Both the position numbers and the translations under genes were made by a program. Of a stretch of 36,144 nucleotides of DNA, positions 1-9,092 are shown piece by piece; the stretch's first letter is position 1; the number at the start of each line of letters is the position of its first letter. The stretch is from Erysipelotrichaceae bacterium. Its GTDB lineage: Bacteria > Bacillota_I > Bacilli_A > Erysipelotrichales > Erysipelotrichaceae. The notes below the pieces were generated by a model, which did no database searches, was not told where the DNA came from, and saw only the letters and a program-made list of their open reading frames with translations. The stretch lies in contig CAAGJS010000107.1 of NCBI GenBank assembly GCA_900770275.1, positions 1-36,144 on the forward strand. The letters are read 5' to 3'.

Positions 1-681
1 ATGATCTATGACAGTACCTACCTTGCCAGCATGAATGATCTGATCACGCTGGATCCGGACCATGTCATTGATTATCTGCCCTGGACGTTCGATATTGAAA
101 ATCCCGATATCATGACCCTGGTTTCGACGAAATACGCCGTTACCGGTCCGGATACTCCGTGTCCCTTCCGAAACGGTATCCTGCGGGCAACGTACGCCGC
201 ATCCTGGAACATCTACGAAAACCTTGATTACATCAATCTTGGAAAGACCTATACCGGCATCATGACCTACGATGATTACTCCAGCGATGATTCCTCCGTG
301 GTTACACAGAAAGTCATCTGCCATGCCGAAGATGAAGAGGAAATCAGGGCACTGCTGGGAAGCGAAGAAGTACAGTTCACCGATGTCTCGGCAGAAGGCA
401 ATGACGTTTATGCCTCTATCACAACTTCGGAAGCAGGCTTCGCTGTTCTCTCTGTCCCCTATGATCAGGGATGGCGTGTGTATATCAATGGCGCAGAAGT
501 AAAAACCTACAAAGTCAATGGCGGTATGACCGGCATCGCCCTGGAAGCCGGGGATAATGAGGTGCATATGGAATTCATCCCCCGGGGCCTCAAGGAAGGT
601 AAATATATTTCTCTGGCCGGGGTCACTGCCCTGCTCGCAGTGATCGCAATGGATCAGCGCAAACACAAAGCAAAACAATAA
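1..681 (+). CDS. YfhO-family membrane protein, C-terminal part (partial at left edge)
   Basis: The frame is open from the first base to a TAA at 679-681, so the 226 residues are the end of a longer protein; the ATG at position 1 need not be the true start. The stretch around residues 145-205, with SVPYDQGWRVYINGAEV followed by a beta-rich segment and a membrane-proximal FIPRGLKEGKYIS, is the typical extracytoplasmic C-terminal domain of YfhO proteins. One hydrophobic segment follows (about residues 200-217) and a short basic tail (QRKHKAKQ) ends the protein. Family members are large GT-C-like proteins linked to glycosylation of wall polymers such as lipoteichoic acid. This gene runs toward the minus-strand operon and shares a terminator with it. 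The family call is fairly safe; the substrate cannot be told. Confidence 0.75.
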   Translation: MIYDSTYLASMNDLITLDPDHVIDYLPWTFDIENPDIMTLVSTKYAVTGPDTPCPFRNGILRATYAASWNIYENLDYINLGKTYTGIMTYDDYSSDDSSVVTQKVICHAEDEEEIRALLGSEEVQFTDVSAEGNDVYASITTSEAGFAVLSVPYDQGWRVYINGAEVKTYKVNGGMTGIALEAGDNEVHMEFIPRGLKEGKYISLAGVTALLAVIAMDQRKHKAKQ

Positions 682-690
682 ACTTCAATA

Positions 691-727
691 AAACCTCCGG
701 CTCATATTACAGACGGAGGTTTTTTGT
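691..727. terminator. Bidirectional Rho-independent terminator
   Basis: A perfect 9-bp stem (AAACCTCCG at 691-699 with CGGAGGTTT at 714-722) encloses a 14-nt loop. On the plus strand it runs into a T tract (720-725); on the minus strand it is followed by TTTTATT. It sits 9 nt after the stop of the plus-strand YfhO gene and directly beyond the end of the last gene of the minus-strand operon, so it can end both convergent transcripts. Confidence 0.85.
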
Positions 728-2159
728 TATTGGTTCTTCCGGTACAGGTACTGGTCCCCATAGACAGCAATCAGCGTGTAATGCCCGGCGAGGATCTCCT
801 GAGACAGCTCTTCTGGAGATGCAATATAATCCGGTTTCTGGTCCTGAATATACTGGTTCTGGACTGCTCTGATCTCATCCCGCAGCAGATTTGGCGCCCA
901 TGAATAATACAAAACCGGCTTCAGATCCCCTGCATTGTAATACCCCATGTCAATCTGGTTATATGTTAACACCACGGCATCGGCAGGCATCTGATCCGTA
1001 AAGCGATATTGAAGAAGCTGGCTGCGGTCTGACTTCCGGTGCATGTCGATTGCTTGAAAGGCCGGAATCAGCACAAAGATCATCGCCGCTGCTGCAAGAA
1101 GATTCTGTACCTTCTTTGAAACAACAGCCTTATCCAGCCACAAATATACCGTTGGAGCAAACACGGCAAAGCAATAAGCATAATAGACATAGTCGCGACC
1201 GCCCTGGTAAACAAAAAACACATAAATCATGCCGGTGATCAGCAGGAAGTGGAACTCTTTCTTATCCTGCGAACGGAAATAAAACCAGCACAGGCCTGCA
1301 GCGATCATTATCCAAAGTGCAGGAGAGACCTTTACCGAATGCAGAAGATTATGTGCACAATAATATAGTTTGTTTATGAGATAAGGTTTGTAGGAGTAAT
1401 AGAAAATATTATCGTAGAAATAGACCCGAAACAGATCCTCCAAAGCATGATTCCATGCATAGTAGATCAATACAGGAAGCGTCATGATCCCTACGCCCGT
1501 AAGTACGCCCAGAAGTACGCTTCTGATGTCTTTCCATTGCGACTTTTTTGCGTAGGCGACGAGAAAAAAGATGCCCCCCCCGCGAAAAATCCAATCATGT
1601 TGTATTTAATCCAGAACACATACCCGGCGCATAATCCAATCCAAATTCCCTGATGAAACGTAAGGATCCGGTCCCCATGCAGGGATTTCAGAAGGATATA
1701 AAGCGCAATACTGATTGCAGGAAGGCAGAGTTCCTCCGGACTTCCGCCAAGGCCAAAGCTCGGTGCCCTTAGCAGCAGCCATAAAAACAAGGGGGAAGTG
1801 ACCACAAACAAATCCGAACCTGCTGTGCTGTAAACCTTCAACAGTTTCCATGAAACAAACAGGAATACTGTTGTGCAAAGTGCCTCGTAAAGATATACAC
1901 CGAAAAAAGATGTTGAAGCTTTGATCATACTGCAAAGTGCATAAATGAAATATAACCAGGGGCCCCTTTGTTCAAACAAATCCCGGTAAGGAACGATCCC
2001 GCTCAGCATTCCTCTGCCAACCGTCATGTTTGCATTCGTATCGACCCAGAGGTTCATGAAATAGGCAGGTGAGGATGTGGAATATCTCATCAATAGCACT
2101 GCAGAAACAAATAGCATCAAAAGGAAAACACTAGGATTTCTTTTTCGTATCATTTCCAT
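727..2159 (-). pseudogene. GT-C-like polytopic membrane glycosyltransferase, split by a -1 frameshift at a G8 tract
   Basis: Two adjacent minus-strand frames (about 2159-1491 and 1485-727, the second open farther upstream) are parts of one protein. The first carries GRGMLSGIVPYRDLFEQRGP (about residues 48-67), a motif shared with the products of 34145-35611 and 32177-33685 here. The frame breaks at eight G residues on the coding strand (1574-1581). With nine Gs the reading becomes GFFAGGGIFFLV, which aligns without gaps with GFFAGLAIAVIV in the 34145-35611 paralogue, and gives a protein of about 477 aa. The C-terminal half has several membrane segments and a soluble tail with DQMPADAVVLTYNQID. 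The family is thought to transfer sugars from polyprenyl carriers outside the membrane. Last gene of the operon, 9 nt after the previous one. Whether the shift is real, phase-variable or a homopolymer sequencing error cannot be decided here. Confidence 0.75.
1574..1581 (-). repeat. Poly-G (8) homopolymer tract inside a coding sequence
   Basis: Eight consecutive C on the plus strand (G on the coding strand) lie exactly where the reading frame of the membrane protein 727-2159 switches. One added G, or two removed, restores the open frame. It is flanked by A/T runs (aaaaa at 1585-1589 and aaaaaa at 1564-1569). Confidence 0.85.
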
Positions 2160-2168
2160 ATTGTTTCG

Positions 2169-4415
2169 TTAGTCCTCTGTTCCAGCCGATTCTGTTTCCG
2201 TGTTTTCAGTCTCTGGTTTTTCCGCTTCCGTGCCGTTATTTTCTGCCGCTTCTTCTTTGTAATTCTTGTTGATTTTGAGCAGGGCCCAGGAATCATTCTC
2301 ATATTCCACTTCCGCCTGGCCGCTGTGAATCAGGCTGATGTAGCACTTGTCGAACCATCCGCGCTCATCCCACAATGCAACCGTATTGCGGATCAGCAGA
2401 TAATCTGCCCCGTATTTTTCAACAAGGCTGGAGAGCTTTGCATAATCCCCTTCCACTTCATTTCCGTCAGGGTCGACAACCTTATTGGCATCGGTCAGAC
2501 GATGCGGATTCAGCAGCGTCATCTCGTCGTAAACGCTGTTGAATCCCTCTTCCGTTTCATAGCCGAGCCGGAAACGGTTAGCACTGAACGGGACATAGAT
2601 AGTGTCTACATAGGCTTTCAGGTCCACATCCTGAGAGAGAATGACCGGTTTATGATCAATCAATGGTTTCAGCGTATCATTGATGTACTTATAGATATCC
2701 ATCTGATCATCTGTCACCTTGTACTCCCAGTCCATATTTTCGCTGTCGAACGTCAGCGTAATACTGTAGGGGACAGTCAGGTTCGGCTGCGCAATCAGGA
2801 CCGTGGCCGCAATGCCGAGAACCGGCAGAGCACCCCAGCTGACATAGAACGGCTTCAGCAGCCGGTGCGTATTGGCAATGTAGAAGCACAGCGTAAACGG
2901 ATTGACCAGAAGATCAAAGCTGCGATTATACGCTTCCAATGTCAGATGATTAGCGACAAACGGTTCCGTCAGAGGGTTCAAAAACAGTGCCGCCGTAACC
3001 AGCAGAAAAACCTTGAAGCTCTTTTTCGTCTTGAAATTGACGAAGAGCAGACCGATCATCGCATACATCACGATATTGCGCCACAGTTCCAGCGTATTAT
3101 CGTGCGCCGTATAGTTATTGCACATGTCGTGATAACTGCGTTTTTCAAAGAAGAAGGAATAGCCGTATTCCGAATCGCGCAGCGGATAGGAAAGAACAAT
3201 CAAACCGATCAGTACCACTGGAAACAGAATCCGGATGATCTTGTTCACAATCGCAAGATGATCCCGCAACAGCCAGAACACAAAGGCGGCTGCCCACATC
3301 AGCCCCATGGGAACAATCAGATTGAACCAGAAGCTCGTATTGTGTGAAGGAAGCACCAGAACCAGCGCCATCTGAAGAACACCGATACTTGCCAGCATCA
3401 ATCCGGCATAATCAGTCCAAACTGTCTTGTTCATGAACGAAAGCGCAAAGAACAGGCTCGCAATCATAAACACGAAGATAAACAGAGAAGAAGAACTGAA
3501 GGCAATACCGGCATAGGCAACGATCCCAAGCGGAAGATAGAGCATCTTCTCATGACTGCGAACAAGATCATAAATGATCAGCATAGCCCATCCGACACAT
3601 ACCGTCCGCATCGTATTGCCGAAAAAGCCGAGTGTCGTATTGAAGTAATTGGTATAAAACGGCGACAGCAGAAGAAGACATACCGGAAGCGCAAACCACT
3701 TCTGCTTCGTAAACACCGTATTCACGCTGCTGACAAGCAGATTGCCAAGGGACATGGAATATAGAATCGAAGCGCCCCAGATGTATACCGGCGTCAGGCT
3801 TCCGGAATTGACTTCAAACGACTGTCTCACCCAGCGCAGCAGCGTACCCCAAAGGTAGTAACACCCCTGCACGTCATGGAGAAAATCAACCGCTGCCTCA
3901 CGTCCTACATAGAAATCCATTCCGCCGAATGTAGAATTGACGGAACTTTCCAGCGTCTCTGAAAGATAGAACACCGAATCAAAGAAAATATTGTTCGTAT
4001 TCAGCTTCGCCGAAGCAGCGCCCAGAACCCAGGCAATGAAAATCCCCACCACAAGAGAAGCCAGGTGTTTCCAGGAAGGAATCACATTTGCCCGGAAGGC
4101 AATGCATAACACAGGCCCTGCACAAAGCAGAAACGCCACCACCATACCGGCATGGCTCACATTCGCCCGCGTCTGAACTGCCCAGAAGCTGTACAGTTCA
4201 AAGCCTGCGAAGATCGCAAAGACGCCAAGGAAGGTGGCGTCTGCTTTCTGCAGGGATGGACAGATCTTCTGAAAGAAACGGCCCCAGAAATAACCGGAAA
4301 GCATCAGGATTCCGGCCAGCAGGCAGCCAATTGAGACAACATCTGAATTCCAGTTTTCAAAGAAATAGGATAGTGTTGTTCCGGCATTGGAAACAGCAAT
4401 CAGTGCTTGAGCCAT
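2169..4415 (-). CDS. Large polytopic membrane protein of unknown function
   Basis: A 748-residue protein with many hydrophobic segments through roughly residues 20-560, then a soluble domain of about 150 residues (containing VDTIYVPFSANRF and ADYLLIRNTVALW), and an acidic Glu/Thr/Asn-rich tail that ends in TENTETESAGTED. The layout, multi-pass membrane part plus a C-terminal extracytoplasmic domain, is that of GT-C-like or uncharacterised polysaccharide-locus proteins; a DUF6077-type protein is possible, but I cannot confirm it. The ATG at 4415 overlaps the end of capG by 16 nt and has a good ribosome site (GGAG about 7 nt upstream), which suggests translational coupling. It lies between capG and the frameshifted GT-C gene. 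Likely role: transfer or export of a sugar or phospho-group to the polymer; this is inference from context only. Confidence 0.6.
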   Translation of the reverse strand: MAQALIAVSNAGTTLSYFFENWNSDVVSIGCLLAGILMLSGYFWGRFFQKICPSLQKADATFLGVFAIFAGFELYSFWAVQTRANVSHAGMVVAFLLCAGPVLCIAFRANVIPSWKHLASLVVGIFIAWVLGAASAKLNTNNIFFDSVFYLSETLESSVNSTFGGMDFYVGREAAVDFLHDVQGCYYLWGTLLRWVRQSFEVNSGSLTPVYIWGASILYSMSLGNLLVSSVNTVFTKQKWFALPVCLLLLSPFYTNYFNTTLGFFGNTMRTVCVGWAMLIIYDLVRSHEKMLYLPLGIVAYAGIAFSSSSLFIFVFMIASLFFALSFMNKTVWTDYAGLMLASIGVLQMALVLVLPSHNTSFWFNLIVPMGLMWAAAFVFWLLRDHLAIVNKIIRILFPVVLIGLIVLSYPLRDSEYGYSFFFEKRSYHDMCNNYTAHDNTLELWRNIVMYAMIGLLFVNFKTKKSFKVFLLVTAALFLNPLTEPFVANHLTLEAYNRSFDLLVNPFTLCFYIANTHRLLKPFYVSWGALPVLGIAATVLIAQPNLTVPYSITLTFDSENMDWEYKVTDDQMDIYKYINDTLKPLIDHKPVILSQDVDLKAYVDTIYVPFSANRFRLGYETEEGFNSVYDEMTLLNPHRLTDANKVVDPDGNEVEGDYAKLSSLVEKYGADYLLIRNTVALWDERGWFDKCYISLIHSGQAEVEYENDSWALLKINKNYKEEAAENNGTEAEKPETENTETESAGTED

Positions 4416-5527
4416 ACCGTTCTCCGCACAATGTCCGTATAGCTCTGAATCAGTTTCACAACCTTGATACTGACGTTTTCATCCGTATAGTCACGCGGGA
4501 AGCCATTGGGCTCCTTGTTTTCAAACATGGAGACACTGAGATCCAGCGCCTGTTCAATGGATTCAGTGGTAATGCCGCCGATCACGACTGAGCCGGCATC
4601 GAGTGCTTCCGGACGCTCGGTTGAGGTGCGAATCAGAACTCCCGGGAACTTCAGAATCGCAGATTCCTCACTTAAAGTGCCGCTGTCGGAAAGTACGCAG
4701 TAGGCATTCATCTGCAGGTGGTTATAATCAAAGAAACCGAACGGTTCCAGGTTTCTCACCAGCGGATTGAATTTGAAATTGCGCTTTTCAATCCATTTAC
4801 GGGAACGCGGGTGTGTGCTGTAGATCACCGGCATCTGGTAGCGCTCCGCCACATTGTTGATGGCAGTCATCAGGGACATGAAGTTTTCTTCAATATCGAT
4901 GTTCTCTTCGCGGTGTGCCGAAACAAGGATGTATTTTCCCTTCTCCAGCCCGAGCTGTTCCAGAACTTTGGAATTGTTGATCTGATCCGTGTGCTTGTGG
5001 AGTACCTCGGTCATCGGCGAGCCGGTGACGAAGACCGTCTTGCCGTCGATGCCTTCGGAAAGAAGGTAACGGCGGCTGTTTTCGGTATACGGAAGATTGA
5101 TGTCCGAAATCGCATCAACCACCTTGCGGTTGATCATCTCCGAAACGTTCCAGTCCCAGCAGCGGTTGCCGGCTTCCATGTGAAATATCGGCGTCTTCAG
5201 ACGCTTGGCGCAGATCGCTGAGAGTGCACTGTTCGTATCCCCCAGAACAAGTACCGCATCCGGCTGTTCCTTCAGCATGACGTCATAGCTTTTGGCAAGA
5301 ATGTTCCCCATCGTTTCGCCAAGGTTCTCTCCTACGCAATCCAGGTAATAATCCGGTTTCCTGAGGTCCAGATCCTGAAAGAAAATATCGTTCAGCCGCG
5401 GATCATAGTTCTGTCCCGTATGAACCAGCACATGATCAAAATAGCGGTCACATGCCTTGATCGTTTCCGAGAGACGTATGATCTCCGGCCGTGTTCCCAA
5501 GATTGTCATTACCTTAAGTCTGCGCAT
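4400..5527 (-). CDS. capG: UDP-N-acetylglucosamine 2-epimerase-like enzyme of UDP-L-FucNAc synthesis (CapG/FnlC type)
   Basis: The 375 residues match the non-hydrolysing UDP-GlcNAc 2-epimerase fold: GTRPE at 11-15, GDTNS at 96-100, HMEAGNRC at 116-123 followed by EMINRKVVDAISD, SAHREENID near 208 and SDSGTLSEES near 283. The EAGNRC variant is typical of the Cap5G/FnlC branch, which performs the last step of UDP-N-acetyl-L-fucosamine synthesis (2-epimerisation of the talose intermediate), rather than of WecB/MnaA. capF lies in the same operon (7981-9078) and capE in the second operon (24616-25662), so all three enzymes of the pathway are present. Cytoplasmic. A GAGGGG ribosome site precedes the ATG. 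It overlaps the downstream membrane gene by 16 nt. A plain WecB producing UDP-ManNAc is the less likely alternative. Confidence 0.88.
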   Translation of the reverse strand: MRRLKVMTILGTRPEIIRLSETIKACDRYFDHVLVHTGQNYDPRLNDIFFQDLDLRKPDYYLDCVGENLGETMGNILAKSYDVMLKEQPDAVLVLGDTNSALSAICAKRLKTPIFHMEAGNRCWDWNVSEMINRKVVDAISDINLPYTENSRRYLLSEGIDGKTVFVTGSPMTEVLHKHTDQINNSKVLEQLGLEKGKYILVSAHREENIDIEENFMSLMTAINNVAERYQMPVIYSTHPRSRKWIEKRNFKFNPLVRNLEPFGFFDYNHLQMNAYCVLSDSGTLSEESAILKFPGVLIRTSTERPEALDAGSVVIGGITTESIEQALDLSVSMFENKEPNGFPRDYTDENVSIKVVKLIQSYTDIVRRTVWLKH

Positions 5528-5574
5528 TGTTGTCCCCTCTTCTCTCCCATTGATTTTATCCTGTTTAATGTCTT
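5528..5574 (-). promoter_or_regulatory. Intergenic segment with promoter-like -10 (weak)
   Basis: In this 47-nt gap between the polymerase gene and capG the coding strand reads CAGGATAAAATC, with a TAAAAT hexamer at 5558-5553. The same 12 nt occur in front of the membrane-protein gene that starts at 28677. No convincing -35 is visible, so an internal promoter for capG is only possible. Confidence 0.25.
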
Positions 5575-6735
5575 CTAATTCACCAGATTTGCATCAGCAC
5601 CCGGAACATCCGGGTCAAAGATGAATACATAGGTATTCGATTGTCTTCCCAGTGTCTGATACTCATCCTCCACGGCAGATATCCGTGAACGCACATCTAC
5701 GAACAGCAGAACGAAGTTCAATGCCACAACTCCCAGAAAACCGAGAGCCTTCATGCGTACTTTTGGAACAGACACCAGCAGATTGGCAAACAGGACCACC
5801 TCAATGATTTGAATAAAGTCACAGATCCGCGATGCAAGCGAATAACCCATCAGGCAGAAATACAGCGGCAGCGTCATCATGAAGACCGCCATCTGCACCC
5901 TGGTAAACGCATCTTTCTGATCCGATGCGTAATACAGAAACATTGCGGCAATGCCAAGACAGATCTCCATCGCAAAACCGATCGCGCTGAAATCCGGTCC
6001 CCAGAAATAAATCATCGCATGCATCAGAGGGCCGTAGCCCCATGTATATTTCTGTGCAATTGGTGGAAGAACCTCAATGAACAGAAAGCCGATCAGGATG
6101 CCAATGCAGGACAAAATGATAAATTTCTTCAGCAGCTTTTCCGGATGCTTATGGACATATTCGGCCACGATCGGCACGAGCATCGCTGCGGCAGCGACTT
6201 CATGAAGAGAAACAGCAGCAATCATCCAAAGCTCATAGCACCAATACTGACGCTTGGGAATATAGCGATAGAACGCAAACAGGAACACAGCCATCGCAAG
6301 ACTCTGCCGGAGGGCGTTGCCGTAATAAACTTCCATTACACCGGATCCTGCCAGCAGAAGCAGCGATATGGCGGCTGAACGACTGTATTTCCAAATCGTC
6401 ACACCAACCAGGACCCAGAAAAACACATTCGTCAGGAGTACAAACATCGGATAGGAACCGATCCAGTATTTGCCGATATACAGCAGCGCATTGAAGCCGA
6501 TATTGCGCTGCGTATCATAGGTCAGGGCATCGCCGATGATGGAGGTAACACGATTGAATGCACCAATATACGTCGAAAGGTCCGGTCCGATCGTAAAGCG
6601 CAGGCAGTAAAATACGGCAGCGCATATCAGCAGAACCTTCTCGGCTTTTTCGACCCACGGCTGCGAAGAAAAAAGCCGCACAGCCACACAGGCTGCCAAT
6701 GACAGATATAAGATCAGCGGATAATAGGATGCCAT
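5575..6735 (-). CDS. EpsG/Wzy-type polysaccharide polymerase
   Basis: A 386-residue polytopic protein. It has the pattern of EpsG-family polymerases: RFTIGPDLSTYIGAF after the first membrane segments (about residues 46-60), then YYGNALRQSLAMAVFLFAFY near 138-157 and a histidine in SLHEVAAAAMLVP near 177-189. About ten hydrophobic segments are seen. The length is normal for the family. In Wzx/Wzy pathways this protein polymerises flipped lipid-linked repeat units on the outer face of the membrane. It is the only polymerase candidate in the window, while there are two flippases. The ATG at 6735 has a strong GGAGG ribosome site 4 nt away. It is separated by 50 nt, with a small hairpin, from the glycosyltransferase gene upstream. 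Confidence 0.8.
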   Translation of the reverse strand: MASYYPLILYLSLAACVAVRLFSSQPWVEKAEKVLLICAAVFYCLRFTIGPDLSTYIGAFNRVTSIIGDALTYDTQRNIGFNALLYIGKYWIGSYPMFVLLTNVFFWVLVGVTIWKYSRSAAISLLLLAGSGVMEVYYGNALRQSLAMAVFLFAFYRYIPKRQYWCYELWMIAAVSLHEVAAAAMLVPIVAEYVHKHPEKLLKKFIILSCIGILIGFLFIEVLPPIAQKYTWGYGPLMHAMIYFWGPDFSAIGFAMEICLGIAAMFLYYASDQKDAFTRVQMAVFMMTLPLYFCLMGYSLASRICDFIQIIEVVLFANLLVSVPKVRMKALGFLGVVALNFVLLFVDVRSRISAVEDEYQTLGRQSNTYVFIFDPDVPGADANLVN

Positions 6736-6761
6736 GGAACCTCCTTCACAAACGGATATGT

Positions 6762-6783
6762 CAATGTTGCATTTCCAACATTG
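6762..6783 (-). other. Intercistronic stem-loop
   Basis: A perfect 8-bp stem (CAATGTTG with CAACATTG) around a 6-nt loop lies 2 nt after the stop codon of the upstream glycosyltransferase gene and 26 nt before the start of the epsG-like gene. No T tract follows on the minus strand, so it is not a standard terminator; it could be an RNA-processing or stabilising element in the operon mRNA. Confidence 0.4.
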
Positions 6784-6785
6784 GT

Positions 6786-7979
6786 TTATTGAATGGAATC
6801 AGCTTTCTCTTTGTAAAGCTGAAAATATTGATTCAACATCTTCTCCTTGGTAAACTGCTGCGCATGTCTGATGCAGTCTTCTCTGACAACAGACAGGTTT
6901 CCCGCAGCCTTCATCAGCGCCTCGCAATTTCCTTTAGCGACGACAGCTCCGGTCTTTTCCGTGATCATTTCCGGTGAGCCGCCCGTACGATAGGTAACAA
7001 CGCCGCAGCCGCAGGCCTGTGCCTCAAGATTCACCGTCGGAAAGGTATCTTCATAGGTCGGATTCAAAAGGACATCGGCTGCGGAATAAACCTGCGCCAT
7101 TTCACTGGCGGAAGACAGGCGTTCCAAAGCAATGACGCCCGGGCTGTTGAACCGGCGCTGCTGTGACCGGTTCACACCGACCACAACGAGAGCCTCATCC
7201 TCAGGAAGATGAGCAGAAATCTGAACGAGATCATCAAATCCCTTTGCCTTTGTCCAAAGAGACGCCACCGCAAGATAGACACGTTTCCCTTCCAGATCAT
7301 GTTCCTTGCGGAAACCGGAATCTACCGGGTGGAAGGTATTCAGATCAATGCCATTATGAATCACCCGGCAATCTACATCCTTCAGAAACGACTGTTCCAG
7401 CTGCGACTTCAGCCAGTCCGAAGGTGCCACAAGCGTCAGACGGTTTCCAAGGCTGTGGAACAGTTCCTTCTTCAGCTCAAAGTTCTCACTTACGTGACTG
7501 CCGTTCCACTGATAGGGATAGGTGTTCAATTTCGGGCAGCGGACACATCTGCTCTTCCACTGTTCACAGTTCAGACTGTCATAATGCGCACAATGGCCGG
7601 TGAAGGACCAGCAGTCGTGCAGCGTCCAGATCACCGGTACTTTCATCTCTGCCAGCGCCTGAAACACCGTTTCCATATTCAGGTAATAGCCGTGCAGATT
7701 ATGGAGGTGGACCAGATCCGGATCAAACTGCTTCAGATCCTCCATCGCCTTCTGCGTATTCCTGGTATTCGAAAGAGCGTGACGGTCAAACAGGAACGTA
7801 TCTGCAGCCTGCAGCGCATTATCAAAGAAACCCGCAAACCGGCATGAAGGGGTCGGACCTGTATAGGATCCGCGGCCATAGTAAATCTTTCCTTCGATGC
7901 CCGGCATCTGCGAAAGCTGTTCCACGAGGCGGCCCGTGCTTCCAAACCCTGCCACTGAATTGATAAACGCTGCCTTCAC
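6786..7979 (-). CDS. Glycosyltransferase family 4
   Basis: About 397 residues from a GTG at 7979. It begins KAAFINSVAGFGSTGR, a normal GT-B N-terminus with a glycine-rich loop. HLHNLHGYYLNM and WTLHDCWSFTGHC lie in the N-terminal Rossmann domain, and a cysteine-rich patch (CEQWKSRCVRCPKL) follows, which is common in WcaC-like GT4 enzymes that carry this HDCW block. The C-terminal domain has NPTYEDTFPTVNLEAQACG, the E-x7-E element. The GTG is preferred to a longer start at 8030 because it falls right after the capF stop (TAA 7981-7983), the usual coupled arrangement here, and because the extra 17 residues are a basic run unlike a GT4 start. It transfers an unknown sugar from a nucleotide donor to the lipid-linked repeat unit in the cytoplasm. 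Confidence 0.85.
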   Translation of the reverse strand: MKAAFINSVAGFGSTGRLVEQLSQMPGIEGKIYYGRGSYTGPTPSCRFAGFFDNALQAADTFLFDRHALSNTRNTQKAMEDLKQFDPDLVHLHNLHGYYLNMETVFQALAEMKVPVIWTLHDCWSFTGHCAHYDSLNCEQWKSRCVRCPKLNTYPYQWNGSHVSENFELKKELFHSLGNRLTLVAPSDWLKSQLEQSFLKDVDCRVIHNGIDLNTFHPVDSGFRKEHDLEGKRVYLAVASLWTKAKGFDDLVQISAHLPEDEALVVVGVNRSQQRRFNSPGVIALERLSSASEMAQVYSAADVLLNPTYEDTFPTVNLEAQACGCGVVTYRTGGSPEMITEKTGAVVAKGNCEALMKAAGNLSVVREDCIRHAQQFTKEKMLNQYFQLYKEKADSIQ

Positions 7980-7980
7980 C

Positions 7981-9078
7981 TTAGACCTCTTCGTAATACG
8001 TATCCGGATGTTCCGGATCAAAAACCTCATTCGCCCACATGATCGTAACTAACGGGCCCGTTCCGGTATTCTCAATATTGTGTGTATAGCCGCAGGGAAT
8101 ATCAACAACCTCAGGCTTTTCACCGGAAACCGGATATTCAATCACCTTTGTATCACCAACTTTGCGGAAGCGGATCACAGCATTTCCGGACACAACGAGG
8201 AACTTCTCGTTCTTCGTATGGTGCCAGTGATTGCCTTTAACAATGCCCGGATTGGAAACGTTGACAGATACCTGCCCCCGTTCCGGGCTCTTGAGAAACT
8301 CCGTAAATGATCCGCGCGCATCACAATGCGGCACAAGCGGATACGAGAACGCATCCTCCGGAAGATAACTGAGATAGGTAGAATACAGTTTCTTCTCAAA
8401 GCCATCTCTGAGATCCGGAACCATCAGTGTCTTGCGGCTGTCCCGGAATCCCTCCAGCATCTTTGCAAGATTGCCGATTGTGACCCGGTAGGAAGGCGCA
8501 ACATGCAGGAACGAAGAAGATCCCGAAACATGGAGGCAGCCGATGAAAGCTGCACAGATATCATCAATATAGATGAACGGCACTTCGGCATCAGGATCAT
8601 TGATCCGGATCGGAAGATCATGGGCAATGTTGTAGCAGAATGTCGCAACCACTGAGTTGTAATTAGGCCGGCACCATTTGCCAAAGGCATTATCGAGACG
8701 GAATACATAGACGGGCGCCCCAGTCTGACTGCCATACTGAAAAACGAGATCTTCCGCCGCCTTCTTGGACTTTCCATAGGGATTGTCACGCTCCGCCTGA
8801 ATGCTCGAACTTAACAGAAGCGGCAGATGGCGTGCATCCTTCTTAAGGATTTCAATCAGGCGGTACGTCAGATTCACGTTTCCATCCTGAAACTCTTCCG
8901 GATTCAGAGGCCGGTTCACACCCGCCAGGTGCATCACAAAATCCGTCCTGGATACAAGATCCTCCAGCGGCTCTTTCGTGTCACGATCAAATTCCAGTAC
9001 TTCTTCACCCTTCTGTTTCAACTGAAGGCAAAGATTGCGTCCGATAAATCCATGTGCTCCCGTAACAAGAATCTTCAT
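7981..9078 (-). CDS. capF: CapF: bifunctional UDP-hexulose reductase with C-terminal cupin (UDP-L-FucNAc synthesis)
   Basis: The 365 residues form two domains. Residues 1 to about 245 are an SDR with GAHGFIGR (7-14), LSSS near 89 and the active-site pair Y101/K105 (YGKSK). Residues about 250-365 are a cupin with NHWHHTKNEKFLV (283-295), whose His284, His286/287 and Glu291 are the likely metal ligands, and a second His in YTHNIEN. This architecture is specific to CapF/WbjC/FnlB, which reduces the CapE product to UDP-2-acetamido-2,6-dideoxy-L-talose. The frame is open upstream to 9192, but the ATG at 9078 has AGGAG in front and is followed by the family's start, KILVTGAHG. It is 14 nt after the preceding GT4 gene; capG lies three genes downstream. 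Confidence 0.92.
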   Translation of the reverse strand: MKILVTGAHGFIGRNLCLQLKQKGEEVLEFDRDTKEPLEDLVSRTDFVMHLAGVNRPLNPEEFQDGNVNLTYRLIEILKKDARHLPLLLSSSIQAERDNPYGKSKKAAEDLVFQYGSQTGAPVYVFRLDNAFGKWCRPNYNSVVATFCYNIAHDLPIRINDPDAEVPFIYIDDICAAFIGCLHVSGSSSFLHVAPSYRVTIGNLAKMLEGFRDSRKTLMVPDLRDGFEKKLYSTYLSYLPEDAFSYPLVPHCDARGSFTEFLKSPERGQVSVNVSNPGIVKGNHWHHTKNEKFLVVSGNAVIRFRKVGDTKVIEYPVSGEKPEVVDIPCGYTHNIENTGTGPLVTIMWANEVFDPEHPDTYYEEV

Positions 9079-9092
9079 ACGTTCTCCTTCTT

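Noticed and set aside
1491..1594. Programmed ribosomal frameshift at the G8 tract
   Set aside because: No slippery heptamer followed by a clear structure was seen; a missing or variable G explains it more simply.
2325..3347. 340-codon open frame on the plus strand
   Set aside because: It lies entirely antisense to the membrane protein 2169-4415, is rich in Arg/Gln/His, and matches nothing; it is a shadow of that gene.
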